Below, piece after piece: positions 45,531 to 54,649 of a stretch of 64,000 nucleotides of DNA. Numbering within the stretch: position 1 is the first letter of the stretch; each line of letters opens with the position of its first letter. Origin of the DNA: an uncultured Sporosarcina sp. (GTDB lineage: Bacteria > Bacillota > Bacilli > Bacillales_A > Planococcaceae); contig CAOKMT010000002.1 of assembly GCA_948469885.1 (NCBI GenBank), positions 1 to 64,000 of the forward strand, in the 5' to 3' direction. The notes beneath the pieces were generated by a model. That model was not told the DNA's origin. It was given only the letters and a program-made list of their open reading frames with translations, and made no database searches. The position numbers were made by a program, and so were the translations under genes.

Positions 45531-46052
45531 ATGAGATTTCTAAGCGCCTTGGTTATAAAGTTTGTCATGGTGACAACTGTCCTATGGATAGTTTTGGGCA
45601 TGTTTGGTGTGTCGTTCGGTGATATCTTGCTGACAAGTGTCTTATTGACGATAATTTCTCTAATTGGAGATATGTTTGTTTTACCGAGAATTGGAAACGT
45701 GGCTGCTACGATTGCCGATGTTGGACTGGCTTTCGTGCTGATCTGGTTGGTCGGTTCTTTTATATACGAGCAGCCGGTACGGGTCGTGTCGGCTGCTTTC
45801 ATATCAGCGATTATATTAGCTGTGGGCGAATTTCTATTTCATAAATACATGAAGAACCAATTTTTTGCGAGTGAAAAACCGAGGCAGGAAAATAATTTAA
45901 CCTCCTTTCAAGAAGATAATTTACAGACGGAATTCGGTACGGAGTTCGATATCGAAGAGCCTGTTCAGAAGAAACCGTCGAAATTGGATGCAAAGGGGAA
46001 GAGTAAGGCCGTCATCAGGCCTAAAAAGAGGAGAAAGAAGAATCCGTATTGA
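45531..46052 (+). CDS. DUF2512-family membrane protein (YndM-like)
   Basis: 173 residues. Four TM helices (about 3-105) are followed by a hydrophilic C-terminal tail of about 65 residues, acidic then highly basic (RPKKRRKKNPY). Similar to YndM-type DUF2512 proteins, function unknown. ATG 45531 is chosen because GGAGGGACG precedes it; an in-frame ATG at 45429 would add 34 residues of unlikely sequence. Convergent with the SDR gene via a shared terminator. Confidence 0.78.
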   Translation: MRFLSALVIKFVMVTTVLWIVLGMFGVSFGDILLTSVLLTIISLIGDMFVLPRIGNVAATIADVGLAFVLIWLVGSFIYEQPVRVVSAAFISAIILAVGEFLFHKYMKNQFFASEKPRQENNLTSFQEDNLQTEFGTEFDIEEPVQKKPSKLDAKGKSKAVIRPKKRRKKNPY

Positions 46053-46070
46053 TTTATTTACATTGTTAAG

Positions 46071-46108
46071 ACGCGAGTAGTCCCGATCAGAGACTATTCG
46101 CGTTTTCT
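46071..46108. terminator. Bidirectional terminator
   Basis: ACGCGAGTAGTC (46071-46082) pairs with GACTATTCGCGT (46092-46103), followed by TTTTCTTT. Between convergent DUF2512 and SDR genes. Confidence 0.82.
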
Positions 46109-46121
46109 TTGTGTGTGGACT

Positions 46122-47033
46122 TTAGGATGTTATGAATTGGCCACCATTCACATGAAGGGTTTGCCCCGTAACGAACCGGGAATCATCCGAGGCCAGATAG
46201 ACAAAGGTCGGTGCCACTTCAAAAGGTTGACCTTGGCGCTGCATCGGATTTCCCGCTTGGGTTACTTCATCTGCTGAAAAGCTAGCTGGGATGAGTGGGG
46301 TCCATATCCTGCCGGGGGCGATGGCGTTGACGCGGATTCCTTTTGCGACGAGACTGTTGGCTAGGGCCCGTGTAAAGCCGACGATCGCTCCTTTTGTTGC
46401 AGTATAATCAATTAGCTGGTCATTTCCATCATAGGTGACAACGGAAGTCGTATTGATGATGGAACTGCCAGCTTGTAAATGGGGAAGCGCAGCACGAGTT
46501 GTATAGAAGTGGGAATAGACGTTCACCTTGAACGTATCATCGAATTGCTGGTCGCTAATGTCCAACAGGCTCAGCTGCTGGAATTGGATGCCGACATGGT
46601 TGCAAAGGACGTCCAACTGACCGAATGTATGGATCGTTTTTTCTACAATGTCGATGCATTGCTGCTTTTTCCTTAGGTCACCTGGTAATAGCAAACATCG
46701 TTTTCCAAGTTCTTCAATCCGTATCTTAGTCCGGTGTGCATCTACGTGTTCATCCAAATAAGAGATTGCTACATCTGCACCTTCCTTTGCGAAAGCAATT
46801 GCGGCTGCGGCGCCCATCCCACTATCGCCGCCTGTTATAAGTGCAACTTTTCCGGTCAACTTTCCACTCCCTTTATAATTCGGATTTTCAATAAGAGGGG
46901 GTGGATCCATCAAGTCCTCGACACCCGGCTGGCGCAATTGGCGCTGTTCAGGAACAGTAATCGGCACCTCTTGGTACTTGGTGATCTTACCAAAGTTGGG
47001 ATACATCGGATAATCTTCTCTACCTTTTGCCAC
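46122..47033 (-). CDS. Short-chain dehydrogenase with N-terminal extension (YhdF/YdaD stress-type)
   Basis: 303 residues. The first 55 residues ([29 protein letters not shown]) form the extension found in Bacillus general-stress SDRs. The Rossmann motif is TGGDSGMG and the catalytic Ser and Tyr-x3-Lys are in [11 protein letters not shown] and DYTATKGA. The usual NNAG motif after strand 4 is changed to CNHVG, an unusual substitution that may affect cofactor positioning. Substrate unknown. AGGAGGTTCT-type site before the ATG. Confidence 0.88.
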   Translation of the reverse strand: MAKGREDYPMYPNFGKITKYQEVPITVPEQRQLRQPGVEDLMDPPPLIENPNYKGSGKLTGKVALITGGDSGMGAAAAIAFAKEGADVAISYLDEHVDAHRTKIRIEELGKRCLLLPGDLRKKQQCIDIVEKTIHTFGQLDVLCNHVGIQFQQLSLLDISDQQFDDTFKVNVYSHFYTTRAALPHLQAGSSIINTTSVVTYDGNDQLIDYTATKGAIVGFTRALANSLVAKGIRVNAIAPGRIWTPLIPASFSADEVTQAGNPMQRQGQPFEVAPTFVYLASDDSRFVTGQTLHVNGGQFITS

Positions 47034-47553
47034 AGAGAACCTCCTTCAGCGTTCATTCAGTTACACTATGCCGGACGTGCTCTGCCGATGAATGACAAGT
47101 GGGAGGGCGTTTGAATAAGGTAAGAGGAATATAAAACGTAGGAAGGATGATTGTTTGCAAGATGTGATTTTCGCTCCTAACGCAGAGACATTACTGATAA
47201 ACCACTCCGATGAAAAGCTGGCACTCCTTTATAATTCAAATTCAACTCCTTTTCAAGTACCGAAAATCGGAAAAAGGCCGCCCTTTTATTGTAATCCCCG
47301 ATTTGTTCCATACATGCCGGTCACCTGACTTGCACAATTGAATCTGCATATAACTAGCATGGAATATGAAAGAAGCATGGATCGAAAGCGAATGGAAAAA
47401 GGGTTATCCTAGCGAAGCGCCAGACCTTCAAAATGGAGTCTGGCGCTTTCTTGTTGTGGACATGCGTGTCGTTGATCTTGTGTACGCACCTCTCCAGTTA
47501 GGAGGAGTGCCGTTTTTTACTTTCACGATATATTGGCGATACTGGAGGGAAAG
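47034..47553. other. Intergenic region with GCGCC hairpin; no supported gene
   Basis: A 57-codon frame from TTG 47155 to 47328 follows AGGAAGGATG but matches no family I know. AAGCGCCAGAC (47415-47425) and GTCTGGCGCTT (47438-47448) form a perfect 11-bp hairpin with a T-rich tail, a terminator-like structure with no clear gene in front. It shares the word GGAGTCTGGCGC with the element at 40257. Confidence 0.4.
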
Positions 47554-48070
47554 TTGAAAGGGGAATCTGAAAATCAATTCTCAGAAAAAGAATTCAAAAC
47601 ATGAAGCACGTTGGACCTATTCATCTCGCAACTTATGGTCGGGCATTTTATTCGGGCTCGGCATGGTCGCATTTCTCGACGAGGCCGTTTTCCATCAACT
47701 TCTTCGATGGCATCATTTCTATGATAAATCCACAACAGACATCGGTCTGATTTCAGATGGTCTATTCCATGCGTTTAGCTGGTTTGCGACAGTTGGCGGG
47801 TTGTTCATGATGGCTGACCTTCGCCGGCGGGGCGCATTTTGGCCGACAAAGTGGTGGGGAGGGAAGTTTCTCGGGGCAGGAGTGTTCCAGTTATACGACG
47901 GTATTATCCAACACAAGCTGATGGGTATCCATCAAATTCGCTATGACGTCAATATCCTTCCTTATGATTTGGTATGGAACGGACTTGCGGTAGTTTTGAT
48001 TGTAATCGGTATCATTCTGCTTGCCCGTACAAAGCGTTCTGCCATAAGTGAAAGGGGTGTCGTTACTTGA
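47554..48070 (+). pseudogene. DUF2243 membrane protein gene with apparent frameshift
   Basis: TTG 47554 is well placed after GGAGGG and starts a frame (MKGESENQFSEKEFK) that hits TGA at 47602. Skipping one A in the AAAA run at 47596-47599 joins it to a frame with HEARWTYSSRNLWSGILFG, which runs through ATG 47663 to 48070. That segment (WSGILFGLG, EAVFHQLLRWHHFYDKS, FQLYDGIIQHKLMGIHQIR) is a complete DUF2243 protein. No ATG/GTG/TTG lies in that frame before 47663, and ATG 47663 has no binding site. So the gene is frameshifted, uses programmed shifting, or the run is a sequencing error. It overlaps the CtaG-like gene by 4 bp. Confidence 0.75.
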
Positions 48071-48822
48071 GCGGTAGTGATTTCTTCTGGATGCTGCTTT
48101 TCATGCTTTTAATAGGGGCTTATCCTGTTGCCGCGATCCGATCAAGTAGGTCTTTCAAGCAATGGCCTCATTACCGGACGGCCTTTTGGATTTTGGGTAT
48201 GGTCTGTGTGGCTGTCACGGTTAAAGGGCCTTTAGCTGAGCAGGGCCACACGAATTTTATTGTGCATATGATTATTCATTTACTTCTCGGCATGCTTGCG
48301 CCGCTTCTGTTTGCACTGGCGGCGCCGGTTACACTTATATTAAGAACAGTAAATGTGAAAACAGGCCGCCGTTTGTCACGCCTACTAAGAAGCCGGCCGA
48401 TCAGTGTCTTCAGCAACCCAATCATCGCTTCCATTCTTAACATCGGAGGCTTATGGATACTTTACACAACCGGGTTATTTTCAGCAATGCAACATAGCGC
48501 ACTTCTTCATGTACTCATACACATTCACGTATTCCTTGCAGGCTATCTATTTACCATTTCTTTAATTTATATTGATCCAACACCTCATCGATTCAGCTAT
48601 AAATACCGGACGCTCGTCTTTATCATCGCTTTGGCCGGTCACGGTATTTTATCGAAGTACATTTATGCTTATCCACCTGAAGGAGTATCCCGGGCGGAAG
48701 CTGAAGTTGGCGGAATGCTTATGTACTACGGTGGAGATGCCATTGACATCTGTATAATCATCGTACTCTTTTATCAGTGGTATAGAACAAGTAGGCCTAA
48801 GAGAGTGCTATCGTTAGGATAA
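48067..48822 (+). CDS. CtaG-family (caa3-type cytochrome oxidase assembly) membrane protein
   Basis: 251 residues with about seven TM helices. Conserved His-rich helices (FIVHMIIHLLLGMLAPLLFA; ALLHVLIHIHVFLAGYLF) fit the caa3 CtaG family, implicated in copper delivery to cytochrome oxidase. TTG start overlaps the DUF2243 gene by 4 bp; the two families often occur together. It is not near oxidase genes here, so it may be an accessory paralogue. Confidence 0.85.
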   Translation: MSGSDFFWMLLFMLLIGAYPVAAIRSSRSFKQWPHYRTAFWILGMVCVAVTVKGPLAEQGHTNFIVHMIIHLLLGMLAPLLFALAAPVTLILRTVNVKTGRRLSRLLRSRPISVFSNPIIASILNIGGLWILYTTGLFSAMQHSALLHVLIHIHVFLAGYLFTISLIYIDPTPHRFSYKYRTLVFIIALAGHGILSKYIYAYPPEGVSRAEAEVGGMLMYYGGDAIDICIIIVLFYQWYRTSRPKRVLSLG

Positions 48823-48888
48823 TGAAATAATTATCGCTTGGCCGTATGAATGAAAGCCATTAGAGTCGGATTCAAAGAACCTGTATCG

Positions 48889-48922
48889 CGATGCTGAATA
48901 GCCTGTGATACAGGTTTTGTTT
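48889..48922 (+). terminator. Intrinsic terminator after the CtaG-like gene
   Basis: ACCTGTATC (48889-48897) pairs with GATACAGGT (48907-48915), followed by TTTGTTTT. Confidence 0.8.
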
Positions 48923-48938
48923 TGCTGCTGGCAGATTT

Positions 48939-49655
48939 TCATCTCTGCTGATACACTTTAGCCCCTTCACGGAAATAGATTATATACATGATGAACCATA
49001 GAACACTGACGGCCGCAATGGCAAGGAATTGCGGACTGGAGAAGATGGAAATGATGAATAACAAGGTAAGGGCTGCCGGAAACAGAAGATGCATCGAGTA
49101 AAAGGATTTGTAGGCGGCCCGGTATTCTTCAAATTTCTCCCCTTCGTCCAGCTTCTTGAAATATTCTTCGTATCCATCCGTTTTCTTCAAGTTTATGGGC
49201 ACTTCAGGATTATGTTTATTGTGAAACTTGATCGCACGCATCTGTGCGGAAAATCCGTAAAAAACCAAGATGGCTGTAAGCGACAAGGCATAAGTGATCG
49301 GACCGGAAAACAAATCTCCACTTTCTTTCCACTCAAGTATCATGGTGAATAGGGCACCGAATCCGACAATCAGAAACAAAGACGTAGAACCGATAAAGTT
49401 ATGGGCGAGTTTTTCACGGTACAAAGTCAATTCATCGACATCCATCGCTAAATCATCCGGTTTCGTTGAACGTATCCATAATACACTGATCCGGAAAGTC
49501 ATCAGCAGCAAAACGACGAGGAGCGCATACGTGATCCATTCCCTTTCCAAAGGCGCGAGCGGCATAATATCGGCTAGTAAAGCAGTGATGCCCCCGATAG
49601 CCGCGCCAATTCCGAAAGTAAATAAAATACTTCTAGATCTTTTTCTTTTTTTCAT
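48939..49655 (-). CDS. DUF3169-like membrane protein
   Basis: 238 residues with about six hydrophobic helices in three pairs (about 10-30 and 40-60; 90-112 and 122-142; 185-205 and 208-230) and a charged loop (EEYFKKLDEGEKFEEYRAAY). Similar to DUF3169 proteins of Bacillales, which commonly follow a small XRE regulator, as here. Function unknown. Its start overlaps the regulator stop by 4 bp. Confidence 0.7.
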   Translation of the reverse strand: MKKRKRSRSILFTFGIGAAIGGITALLADIMPLAPLEREWITYALLVVLLLMTFRISVLWIRSTKPDDLAMDVDELTLYREKLAHNFIGSTSLFLIVGFGALFTMILEWKESGDLFSGPITYALSLTAILVFYGFSAQMRAIKFHNKHNPEVPINLKKTDGYEEYFKKLDEGEKFEEYRAAYKSFYSMHLLFPAALTLLFIISIFSSPQFLAIAAVSVLWFIMYIIYFREGAKVYQQR

Positions 49656-49867
49656 TCTCCCTCTTCCTCCTTCATGGAAAATACATCATCCACAGGCATT
49701 TTGAACACTTTGGCAATCTTCATCGCTATTAAAATCGACGGTAAATAATCGCCTCGTTCAATCAGACTGATTGTTTGTCTTGAAGAGCCTGTCAGTTTCG
49801 CCAATTCTGTCTGACTAAGCCCGTCTCTAGCTCGCAGCTCTTTCAAACGATTAAGTAATATCGCCAT
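49652..49867 (-). CDS. Small XRE-family transcriptional regulator
   Basis: 71 residues, almost entirely a helix-turn-helix domain (LSQTELAKLTGSSRQTISLIERG) plus a conserved PSILIAMKIAKVFKMPVDDVF tail. Similar to YozG/YgzD-type regulators. ATG 49867 follows GAGGAGGGCATGTG; a longer ATG at 49891 is less likely. It probably represses its own operon with the membrane protein. Confidence 0.9.
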   Translation of the reverse strand: MAILLNRLKELRARDGLSQTELAKLTGSSRQTISLIERGDYLPSILIAMKIAKVFKMPVDDVFSMKEEEGE

Positions 49868-50106
49868 CACATGCCCTCCTCTTATGATCATTGTATGCCA
49901 TCATGGTCAAAATGACAATGATAGTAGTCAAGTTGACATTAAAGATAGTCACGTAATCTAAAGTGAATGACTTTCTCCTTCATTTAAATTATTTTTCAAC
50001 AATTAGTGTCTTGACACTAGGCAAGACTAGAATGATAATTTAAGGGATGATTGAATAATAAGATGATTCGAATTCATAACAATCCACACGAATGGGGAGA
50101 GTAAGG

Positions 50107-51447
50107 ATGTATGGACGAAAAAAACTGAAGATCGGAACGATGATCCACGGAGTGGGGGAAAAGTTTTCAGATTGGCGGCATCCCGATATGCCAGCAGATG
50201 CGAGTGTCAGTTTTGAATTTTATAAAGAGCAGGCGAAACTATCTGAACGGGGTAAGTTCGATTTTGTGTTCATTGCAGATGCTTTATATATAAATGAAAA
50301 ATCGAATCCGCACTATTTGAACCGATTTGAACCATTGACAGTTTTGTCAGCACTGGCGGCAGTTACATCGAACATCGGACTTGTCGGCACATTATCGACT
50401 TCTTATAGTGAACCGTTTTCGGCGGCTCGTCAATTTGCATCGCTCGACATGATAAGCGGGGGACGAGCGGGTTGGAATGCAGTGACGTCTGGATTGGAAA
50501 AAACGGCATTGAATTTCAGTAAGAGAGTAGCCGATCATCCCGATCATGCAACACGCTACAAGATGGCATCGGAATTTGTTGAAGTAATGAAAGGCTTATG
50601 GAATTCTTGGGAAGATGATGCATTCATTCGCAATAAAAAGACGGGACAATTTTTTGATCCCGAAAAATTACATAGATTGAATTACGAAGGGGAGTTCTTC
50701 TCGGTGCAAGGCCCATTGAATATTGGTCGATCGCCCCAAGGACAGCCTGTCATATTTCAAGCGGGCTCTTCAGAGGCAGGGAAAGCATTTTCTGCGCAAG
50801 AAGCGGACGTCGTTTTCGCCATTATGCCTACTTTGGAAGAAGCACAGCAATATTACGCAGATGTGAAAAGACGGGCGGCTGCACTTGGTCGTCATCCTGA
50901 TGAGGTGATTGTTATACAAGGAATTAGCCCAATTATTGGAGAGACAGAAGAGGAGGCGGTACGGAAGTACGAAGAGCTCGCAAGTTTAGTAACGACTGAA
51001 CAAGCCCTTGCATTCTTAGGCCGTCATTTTGAGCACCATGACTTTTCACAATACCCTTTGGATGAACCTTTTCCAGACATAGGCACATTAGGAGAAAACA
51101 GTTTCAGAAGTGATTCGGATCGCATTAAAAGGGAGGCAAGAGAGCAAAACTTGACACTTCGCCAAGTTGCATTACGGGAAGCGACCCCGCGTACGCCTTT
51201 TATGGGTACACCGGAGCAAGTGGCTGATCTCATTCAAACATGGTACGCGAAAAATGGAGTGGACGGAGTTATGCTGATTGCCAATCTTCCAAGTGAATTG
51301 GCCGCATTTGTAGATAAAGTTGTGCCGATTCTTCAAGAGCGCGGGATTTTCCGAATGGAATATGAGGGCGGCACATTGCGGGAAAACTTGGGATTGCTAT
51401 CTGGAGAAAATTGTTATGCGGGACAGCACCAACTCATTTTAACTTGA
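50107..51447 (+). CDS. LLM-class flavin-dependent monooxygenase (NtaA/SnaA/DszA family)
   Basis: 446 residues, TIM-barrel flavin monooxygenase that uses FMNH2 from a separate reductase. [35 protein letters not shown] and [19 protein letters not shown] are signatures of the NtaA/DszA group, which oxidises nitrilotriacetate, sulfur heterocycles and similar compounds. GGGGAGAGTAAGG favours ATG 50107 over ATG 50092. No flavin reductase gene is adjacent. Substrate cannot be assigned. Confidence 0.9.
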   Translation: MYGRKKLKIGTMIHGVGEKFSDWRHPDMPADASVSFEFYKEQAKLSERGKFDFVFIADALYINEKSNPHYLNRFEPLTVLSALAAVTSNIGLVGTLSTSYSEPFSAARQFASLDMISGGRAGWNAVTSGLEKTALNFSKRVADHPDHATRYKMASEFVEVMKGLWNSWEDDAFIRNKKTGQFFDPEKLHRLNYEGEFFSVQGPLNIGRSPQGQPVIFQAGSSEAGKAFSAQEADVVFAIMPTLEEAQQYYADVKRRAAALGRHPDEVIVIQGISPIIGETEEEAVRKYEELASLVTTEQALAFLGRHFEHHDFSQYPLDEPFPDIGTLGENSFRSDSDRIKREAREQNLTLRQVALREATPRTPFMGTPEQVADLIQTWYAKNGVDGVMLIANLPSELAAFVDKVVPILQERGIFRMEYEGGTLRENLGLLSGENCYAGQHQLILT

Positions 51448-51614
51448 CGCCGCAGAAGTCCTCATATTGATCTTTTGGAAGGGAAAAATGTTCTGATACG
51501 TTAGGTAGACTTTTTTATGAACAGATGATGGTCAAGTATAGGCGCGACTACCTTGTATAAGGTTCGATTTTAAGAACAACATAATGACGATTGTCCAAGA
51601 AGGAGTTGAGGCTG

Positions 51615-52460
51615 ATGGACGAGCGTCTATCATATGGAGAAGATCATAAATTCATTCCTGCAACATCGATCGAAAGCGGTTCGGGTGTAGAGGTTTTGCC
51701 GGATATATATAGTCATACGATACAAATTGTCAACATATGTTTTGTTGGCAATCGGCATGAAGAAGACTTTGTATTAATCGATGCAGGCATGCCTTATTCG
51801 GCGAAAGACATCATAGCTGTGACGGAGAGCCGATTTGGCGAGAATAACCGACCGCAAGCGATTATTTTGACTCATGGGCATTTTGATCATATCGGTGGCA
51901 TTATCGATTTGGTAAAATATTGGGATGTGCCCGTCTATGCCCACGAACTGGAACTACCATTTCTGACCGGGCAAAAAAAGTATCCTGATCCCGATCCGAC
52001 GGTGGAGGGAGGAATGGTTTCTAAAATGTCTCCGATATTTCCAGTAGAACCGATCGATTTAGGCAATCATATCGAAGTGCTCCCAGATGATGGAAGCGTT
52101 CCGCATCTACCCGAGTTCCGGTGGATCCACACACCCGGACATTCACCAGGACATGTATCGTTTTTTCGAGACGAAGATCGCGTTTTAATAGCGGGAGATG
52201 CTTTTGTGACAGTTAAGCAGGAATACCTCTATAAAGTTTTGACCCAAGAACAGGAAATAAGCGGGCCGCCGAGGTATTTAACGACGGACTGGTCGGCTGC
52301 TTTGGAGTCAGTGAAAAAATTGGAAGCATTAAAGCCTTCCGTTGCGGTTACTGGGCATGGGTTGCCGATGACAGGTGAATTGTTGAAAGACAGCTTACGG
52401 ACACTCGTCGACGAATTCGAGGAAATTGCTGTTCCCACTTATGGGAAGTACGTTCAGTAA
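51615..52460 (+). CDS. Metallo-beta-lactamase-fold hydrolase
   Basis: 281 residues. THGHFDHIGG supplies the first metal site, HTPGHSPGH the third His, LIAGDAF the bridging Asp and VTGHGLPM the last His, so both zinc sites look complete. Similar to glyoxalase II-like and lactonase-like proteins of Bacillales. ATG 51615 follows AGAAGGAGTTG. No operon partner. Confidence 0.87.
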   Translation: MDERLSYGEDHKFIPATSIESGSGVEVLPDIYSHTIQIVNICFVGNRHEEDFVLIDAGMPYSAKDIIAVTESRFGENNRPQAIILTHGHFDHIGGIIDLVKYWDVPVYAHELELPFLTGQKKYPDPDPTVEGGMVSKMSPIFPVEPIDLGNHIEVLPDDGSVPHLPEFRWIHTPGHSPGHVSFFRDEDRVLIAGDAFVTVKQEYLYKVLTQEQEISGPPRYLTTDWSAALESVKKLEALKPSVAVTGHGLPMTGELLKDSLRTLVDEFEEIAVPTYGKYVQ

Positions 52461-52614
52461 GCTTCAAATCATGTAATTGGACTGTACAGAACTTGGATCA
52501 GTTGTAAAGAATAAAGTTCATTTTCTTCTTGTTTTACGATTTCTCTATCTTTATGCGAACAAATTGTATGATAGGAACAACTAAAAATGCATACCGGTTT
52601 TCTTGCCGATTGAC

Positions 52615-52662
52615 AGAGACGATTTATCCTAGCTCCATGTAGGATCAATCGTCTCTTTTTTT
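52615..52662 (+). terminator. Intrinsic terminator upstream of the ECF sigma gene
   Basis: AGAGACGATT-TATCCTA (52615-52631) pairs with TAGGATC-AATCGTCTCT (52640-52656) with one mismatch, followed by seven Ts. It lies 155 bp after the hydrolase gene. Confidence 0.88.
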
Positions 52663-52738
52663 ATTTGTACGAAATAGTTGAATCGTTTTGATGATTACTT
52701 TTATCTAATAGGTGAGAGAAGGAAAGGAGGCTGTCCGA

Positions 52739-53287
52739 TTGGCAACTCAACGCAAGCTCGTGGCGCGTGCGAAAAAAGGGGATGCGGAAGCGTTTCAAGC
52801 ACTTATTCACGAAGAGAAAGAGAAGTTGTACAAAATGGCATATGTCTATGTGCAGAATGAAGACGATGCGCTGGAAGTGTTTCAAGAAACCGTTTATAAA
52901 GCGTTCAAGTCGATCACTACACTTAAAAACAATGATTATTTTTCTACATGGGTGACACGAATTTTAATAAATGCTGCCATTGCGTTATTAAAAAAGAAGC
53001 AAAAGATTGTGCCGCTAAGCCATGAAATACTCGAGAATATGGGAGAGACGTGGCATATGAAAAGGGAGGAACAGCTCGATTTACTCGAAGCGATGGATGA
53101 AATCGAAGAAAAGTATAAAACTGTTCTGCTGTTGCGTTTTTATGAAGATTATACGATACCACAAATCTCCAATTTTTTGAATTGTCCTGAAGGAACAGTG
53201 AAGACGAATATTCGTCGAGGACTGGCGTCGCTAAAGCAAAAAATGAAAGGGGTATATACAGATGACAGACAAAATTCCCATGTTTAA
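52739..53287 (+). CDS. ECF-type RNA polymerase sigma factor
   Basis: 182 residues. Region 2 (AYVYVQNEDDALEVFQETVYKAF, then YFSTWVTRILINAA) and region 4 (LLLRFYEDYTIPQISNFLNCPEGTVKTNIRRGLASLK) are both complete. TTG 52739 is placed 8 bp after AAAGGAGG. A GTG at 52712 would add nine residues. It overlaps its presumed anti-sigma gene by 26 bp. Closest in style to SigV/SigX-like sigmas; the stress it answers is not shown. No autoregulatory -35/-10 was recognised. Confidence 0.93.
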   Translation: MATQRKLVARAKKGDAEAFQALIHEEKEKLYKMAYVYVQNEDDALEVFQETVYKAFKSITTLKNNDYFSTWVTRILINAAIALLKKKQKIVPLSHEILENMGETWHMKREEQLDLLEAMDEIEEKYKTVLLLRFYEDYTIPQISNFLNCPEGTVKTNIRRGLASLKQKMKGVYTDDRQNSHV

Positions 53288-54329
53288 AGAAGAGATTGAT
53301 GACATTCCAGTGCCAGTTGACAAGTTGGATGCGATCATTGCAAAAACGATACAAGAAAGCGTACAGAAAAGAAAACGGTCTATTGGAAAAAAATTAATGA
53401 TGAGTGTAGGTGCCGCTGTTGCGACGTTTGCCCTGCTCATCGGTTCAGCGACTGTTTCACCGGTGATGGCTGACTTTGTGTCACAAATTCCAGTCGTTGG
53501 TTCTATTTTTAGCGAATCTGGAGACCGTGGATTGAAGCAAGTCAGTGATCTAGGGTTGACGCAAGTGATTGGGGAGTCAAAGACGGTCAAAGGAAATACG
53601 ATTACGATCGATGAAGTGTTTTTTGATGGCACACGTTTAACCGTCGGCTATTCGCTCACATCGGAGGAACCGCTTGAGGAATTTTACGTGGATCCAGGCA
53701 TGAAAGTTACCATTGACGGAAAAAACTTTTCATTCGGAGGAAGTAGCGGAGAAACAGAGATAACGCCGACCTATCGAACGGGCATCTATCATATTGAGCC
53801 TTCGGATATTGAGGTTCCAGAGAAGTTTAAACTGGGATTATTCTTTGAAGGGAAGGGGGGCGAACGATGGAAGTTTACCCTACCTGTAAAAACGCAGACT
53901 GGCGCGGAGCTTGTCACAATTAACGAGACGCAGCAAGCAGGGAATATCGGGCTGGATATCTCGAATCTTGAAGTGAGCCCAGTTGGCCTTCGACTTACGT
54001 ACAATACAGTAGTGGAAGAAAGTGAATTTCCGTTAGGCGCTTATATAAAGTTCCGAGCAGTCGATTCTTCGGGCGCTGAACTTGCTGTCAGTTCAGAAGG
54101 CGGAGGTTATGGAGAGCATGTGAATGGCAAAGTATATATAAAAGGGAATTCCCTATTTGAACCGATTGATGAAAATGTCACAACGTTAACCATTACGCCT
54201 TATGTTGATTTGCCATCAGAAGGAGGCGGTGTAGAATTCGATGCGGCTGGTAATGAAAAACCAATTGATTTCGAGCCGTATAAAGGAGAAGAAATTAAGT
54301 TTGAAAGCTTCACGGTGCCCCTCCCTTGA
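53262..54329 (+). CDS. DUF4179-containing membrane anti-sigma factor
   Basis: 355 residues. The cytoplasmic N-terminus (about 1-45, acidic then basic) should bind the sigma factor, followed by one TM helix (about 46-66). DUF4179 and DUF5643-like beta-rich extracellular domains (about 75-355) follow. The overlap with the sigma gene and this domain plan are typical of Bacillus sigma/DUF4179 pairs. AAAGGGG precedes the ATG. It holds the sigma factor at the membrane until an envelope signal. Confidence 0.85.
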   Translation: MTDKIPMFKEEIDDIPVPVDKLDAIIAKTIQESVQKRKRSIGKKLMMSVGAAVATFALLIGSATVSPVMADFVSQIPVVGSIFSESGDRGLKQVSDLGLTQVIGESKTVKGNTITIDEVFFDGTRLTVGYSLTSEEPLEEFYVDPGMKVTIDGKNFSFGGSSGETEITPTYRTGIYHIEPSDIEVPEKFKLGLFFEGKGGERWKFTLPVKTQTGAELVTINETQQAGNIGLDISNLEVSPVGLRLTYNTVVEESEFPLGAYIKFRAVDSSGAELAVSSEGGGYGEHVNGKVYIKGNSLFEPIDENVTTLTITPYVDLPSEGGGVEFDAAGNEKPIDFEPYKGEEIKFESFTVPLP

Positions 54330-54403
54330 AGTGAAGTTTCGGATTTGGATAATTGATAATTTCCTAAGGATTGAAAGATGATGAACCGCCATGAATAATA
54401 GAG

Positions 54404-54445
54404 AAATGTGTCAGATATAAAATTTTTTATATCTGACACATTTTT
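54404..54445. terminator. Long perfect bidirectional terminator
   Basis: AAATGTGTCAGATATAA (54404-54420) is exactly complementary to TTATATCTGACACATTT (54427-54443) around six bases, with T-runs at the 3' side on the plus strand. It ends the sigma/anti-sigma operon. Confidence 0.88.
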
Positions 54446-54516
54446 ATTTTTCGATCAACGCCTGTTTATAACTTGTTTGCATTTTACAGGGGGGATGATG
54501 AGGGCGGCTAGCATCC

Positions 54517-54548
54517 TGTGGACATTTTATCTGTGGATATGTGGACAA
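54517..54548 (+). promoter_or_regulatory. Cluster of three DnaA-box-like 9-mers upstream of the ribonucleotide reductase promoter
   Basis: TGTGGACAT (54517-54525), TGTGGATAT (54532-54540) and TGTGGACAA (54540-54548) each differ by one or two bases from the DnaA box TGTGGATAA and point the same way. They lie 30-60 bp upstream of the promoter. DnaA control of nrd genes is known in other bacteria; here it is inferred. Confidence 0.5.
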
Positions 54549-54576
54549 TTAATTTATCGAAAGTTCGGCAAACTTT

Positions 54577-54644
54577 TTGCCTATTTACGATTAAAATACT
54601 ATATGTTAGGGTATTCATAATAAGTGATACACAATATATAGTAT
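54577..54644 (+). promoter_or_regulatory. Ribonucleotide reductase promoter with tandem NrdR-like boxes
   Basis: TTGCCT (54577-54582), a 17-bp spacer and TATATG (54600-54605) form a likely promoter. A weak NrdR-like box covers the -10 (54596-54611, about 10 of 16 positions of ACACWATATATWGTGT). A strong one lies at 54629-54644, ACACAATATATAGTAT, matching at about 15 of 16. Box starts are 33 bp apart, three helical turns, the usual NrdR arrangement. NrdR would repress when dATP is high. Confidence 0.7.
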
Positions 54645-54649
54645 TGAAC

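Noticed and set aside
47366-47557. 63-codon plus-strand frame
   Set aside because: It spans the GCGCC hairpin and ends in the ribosome binding region of the DUF2243 gene; no family resemblance.
54408-54620. 70-codon plus-strand frame after the anti-sigma gene
   Set aside because: It starts inside the terminator hairpin and runs over the DnaA-like boxes and the nrd promoter.
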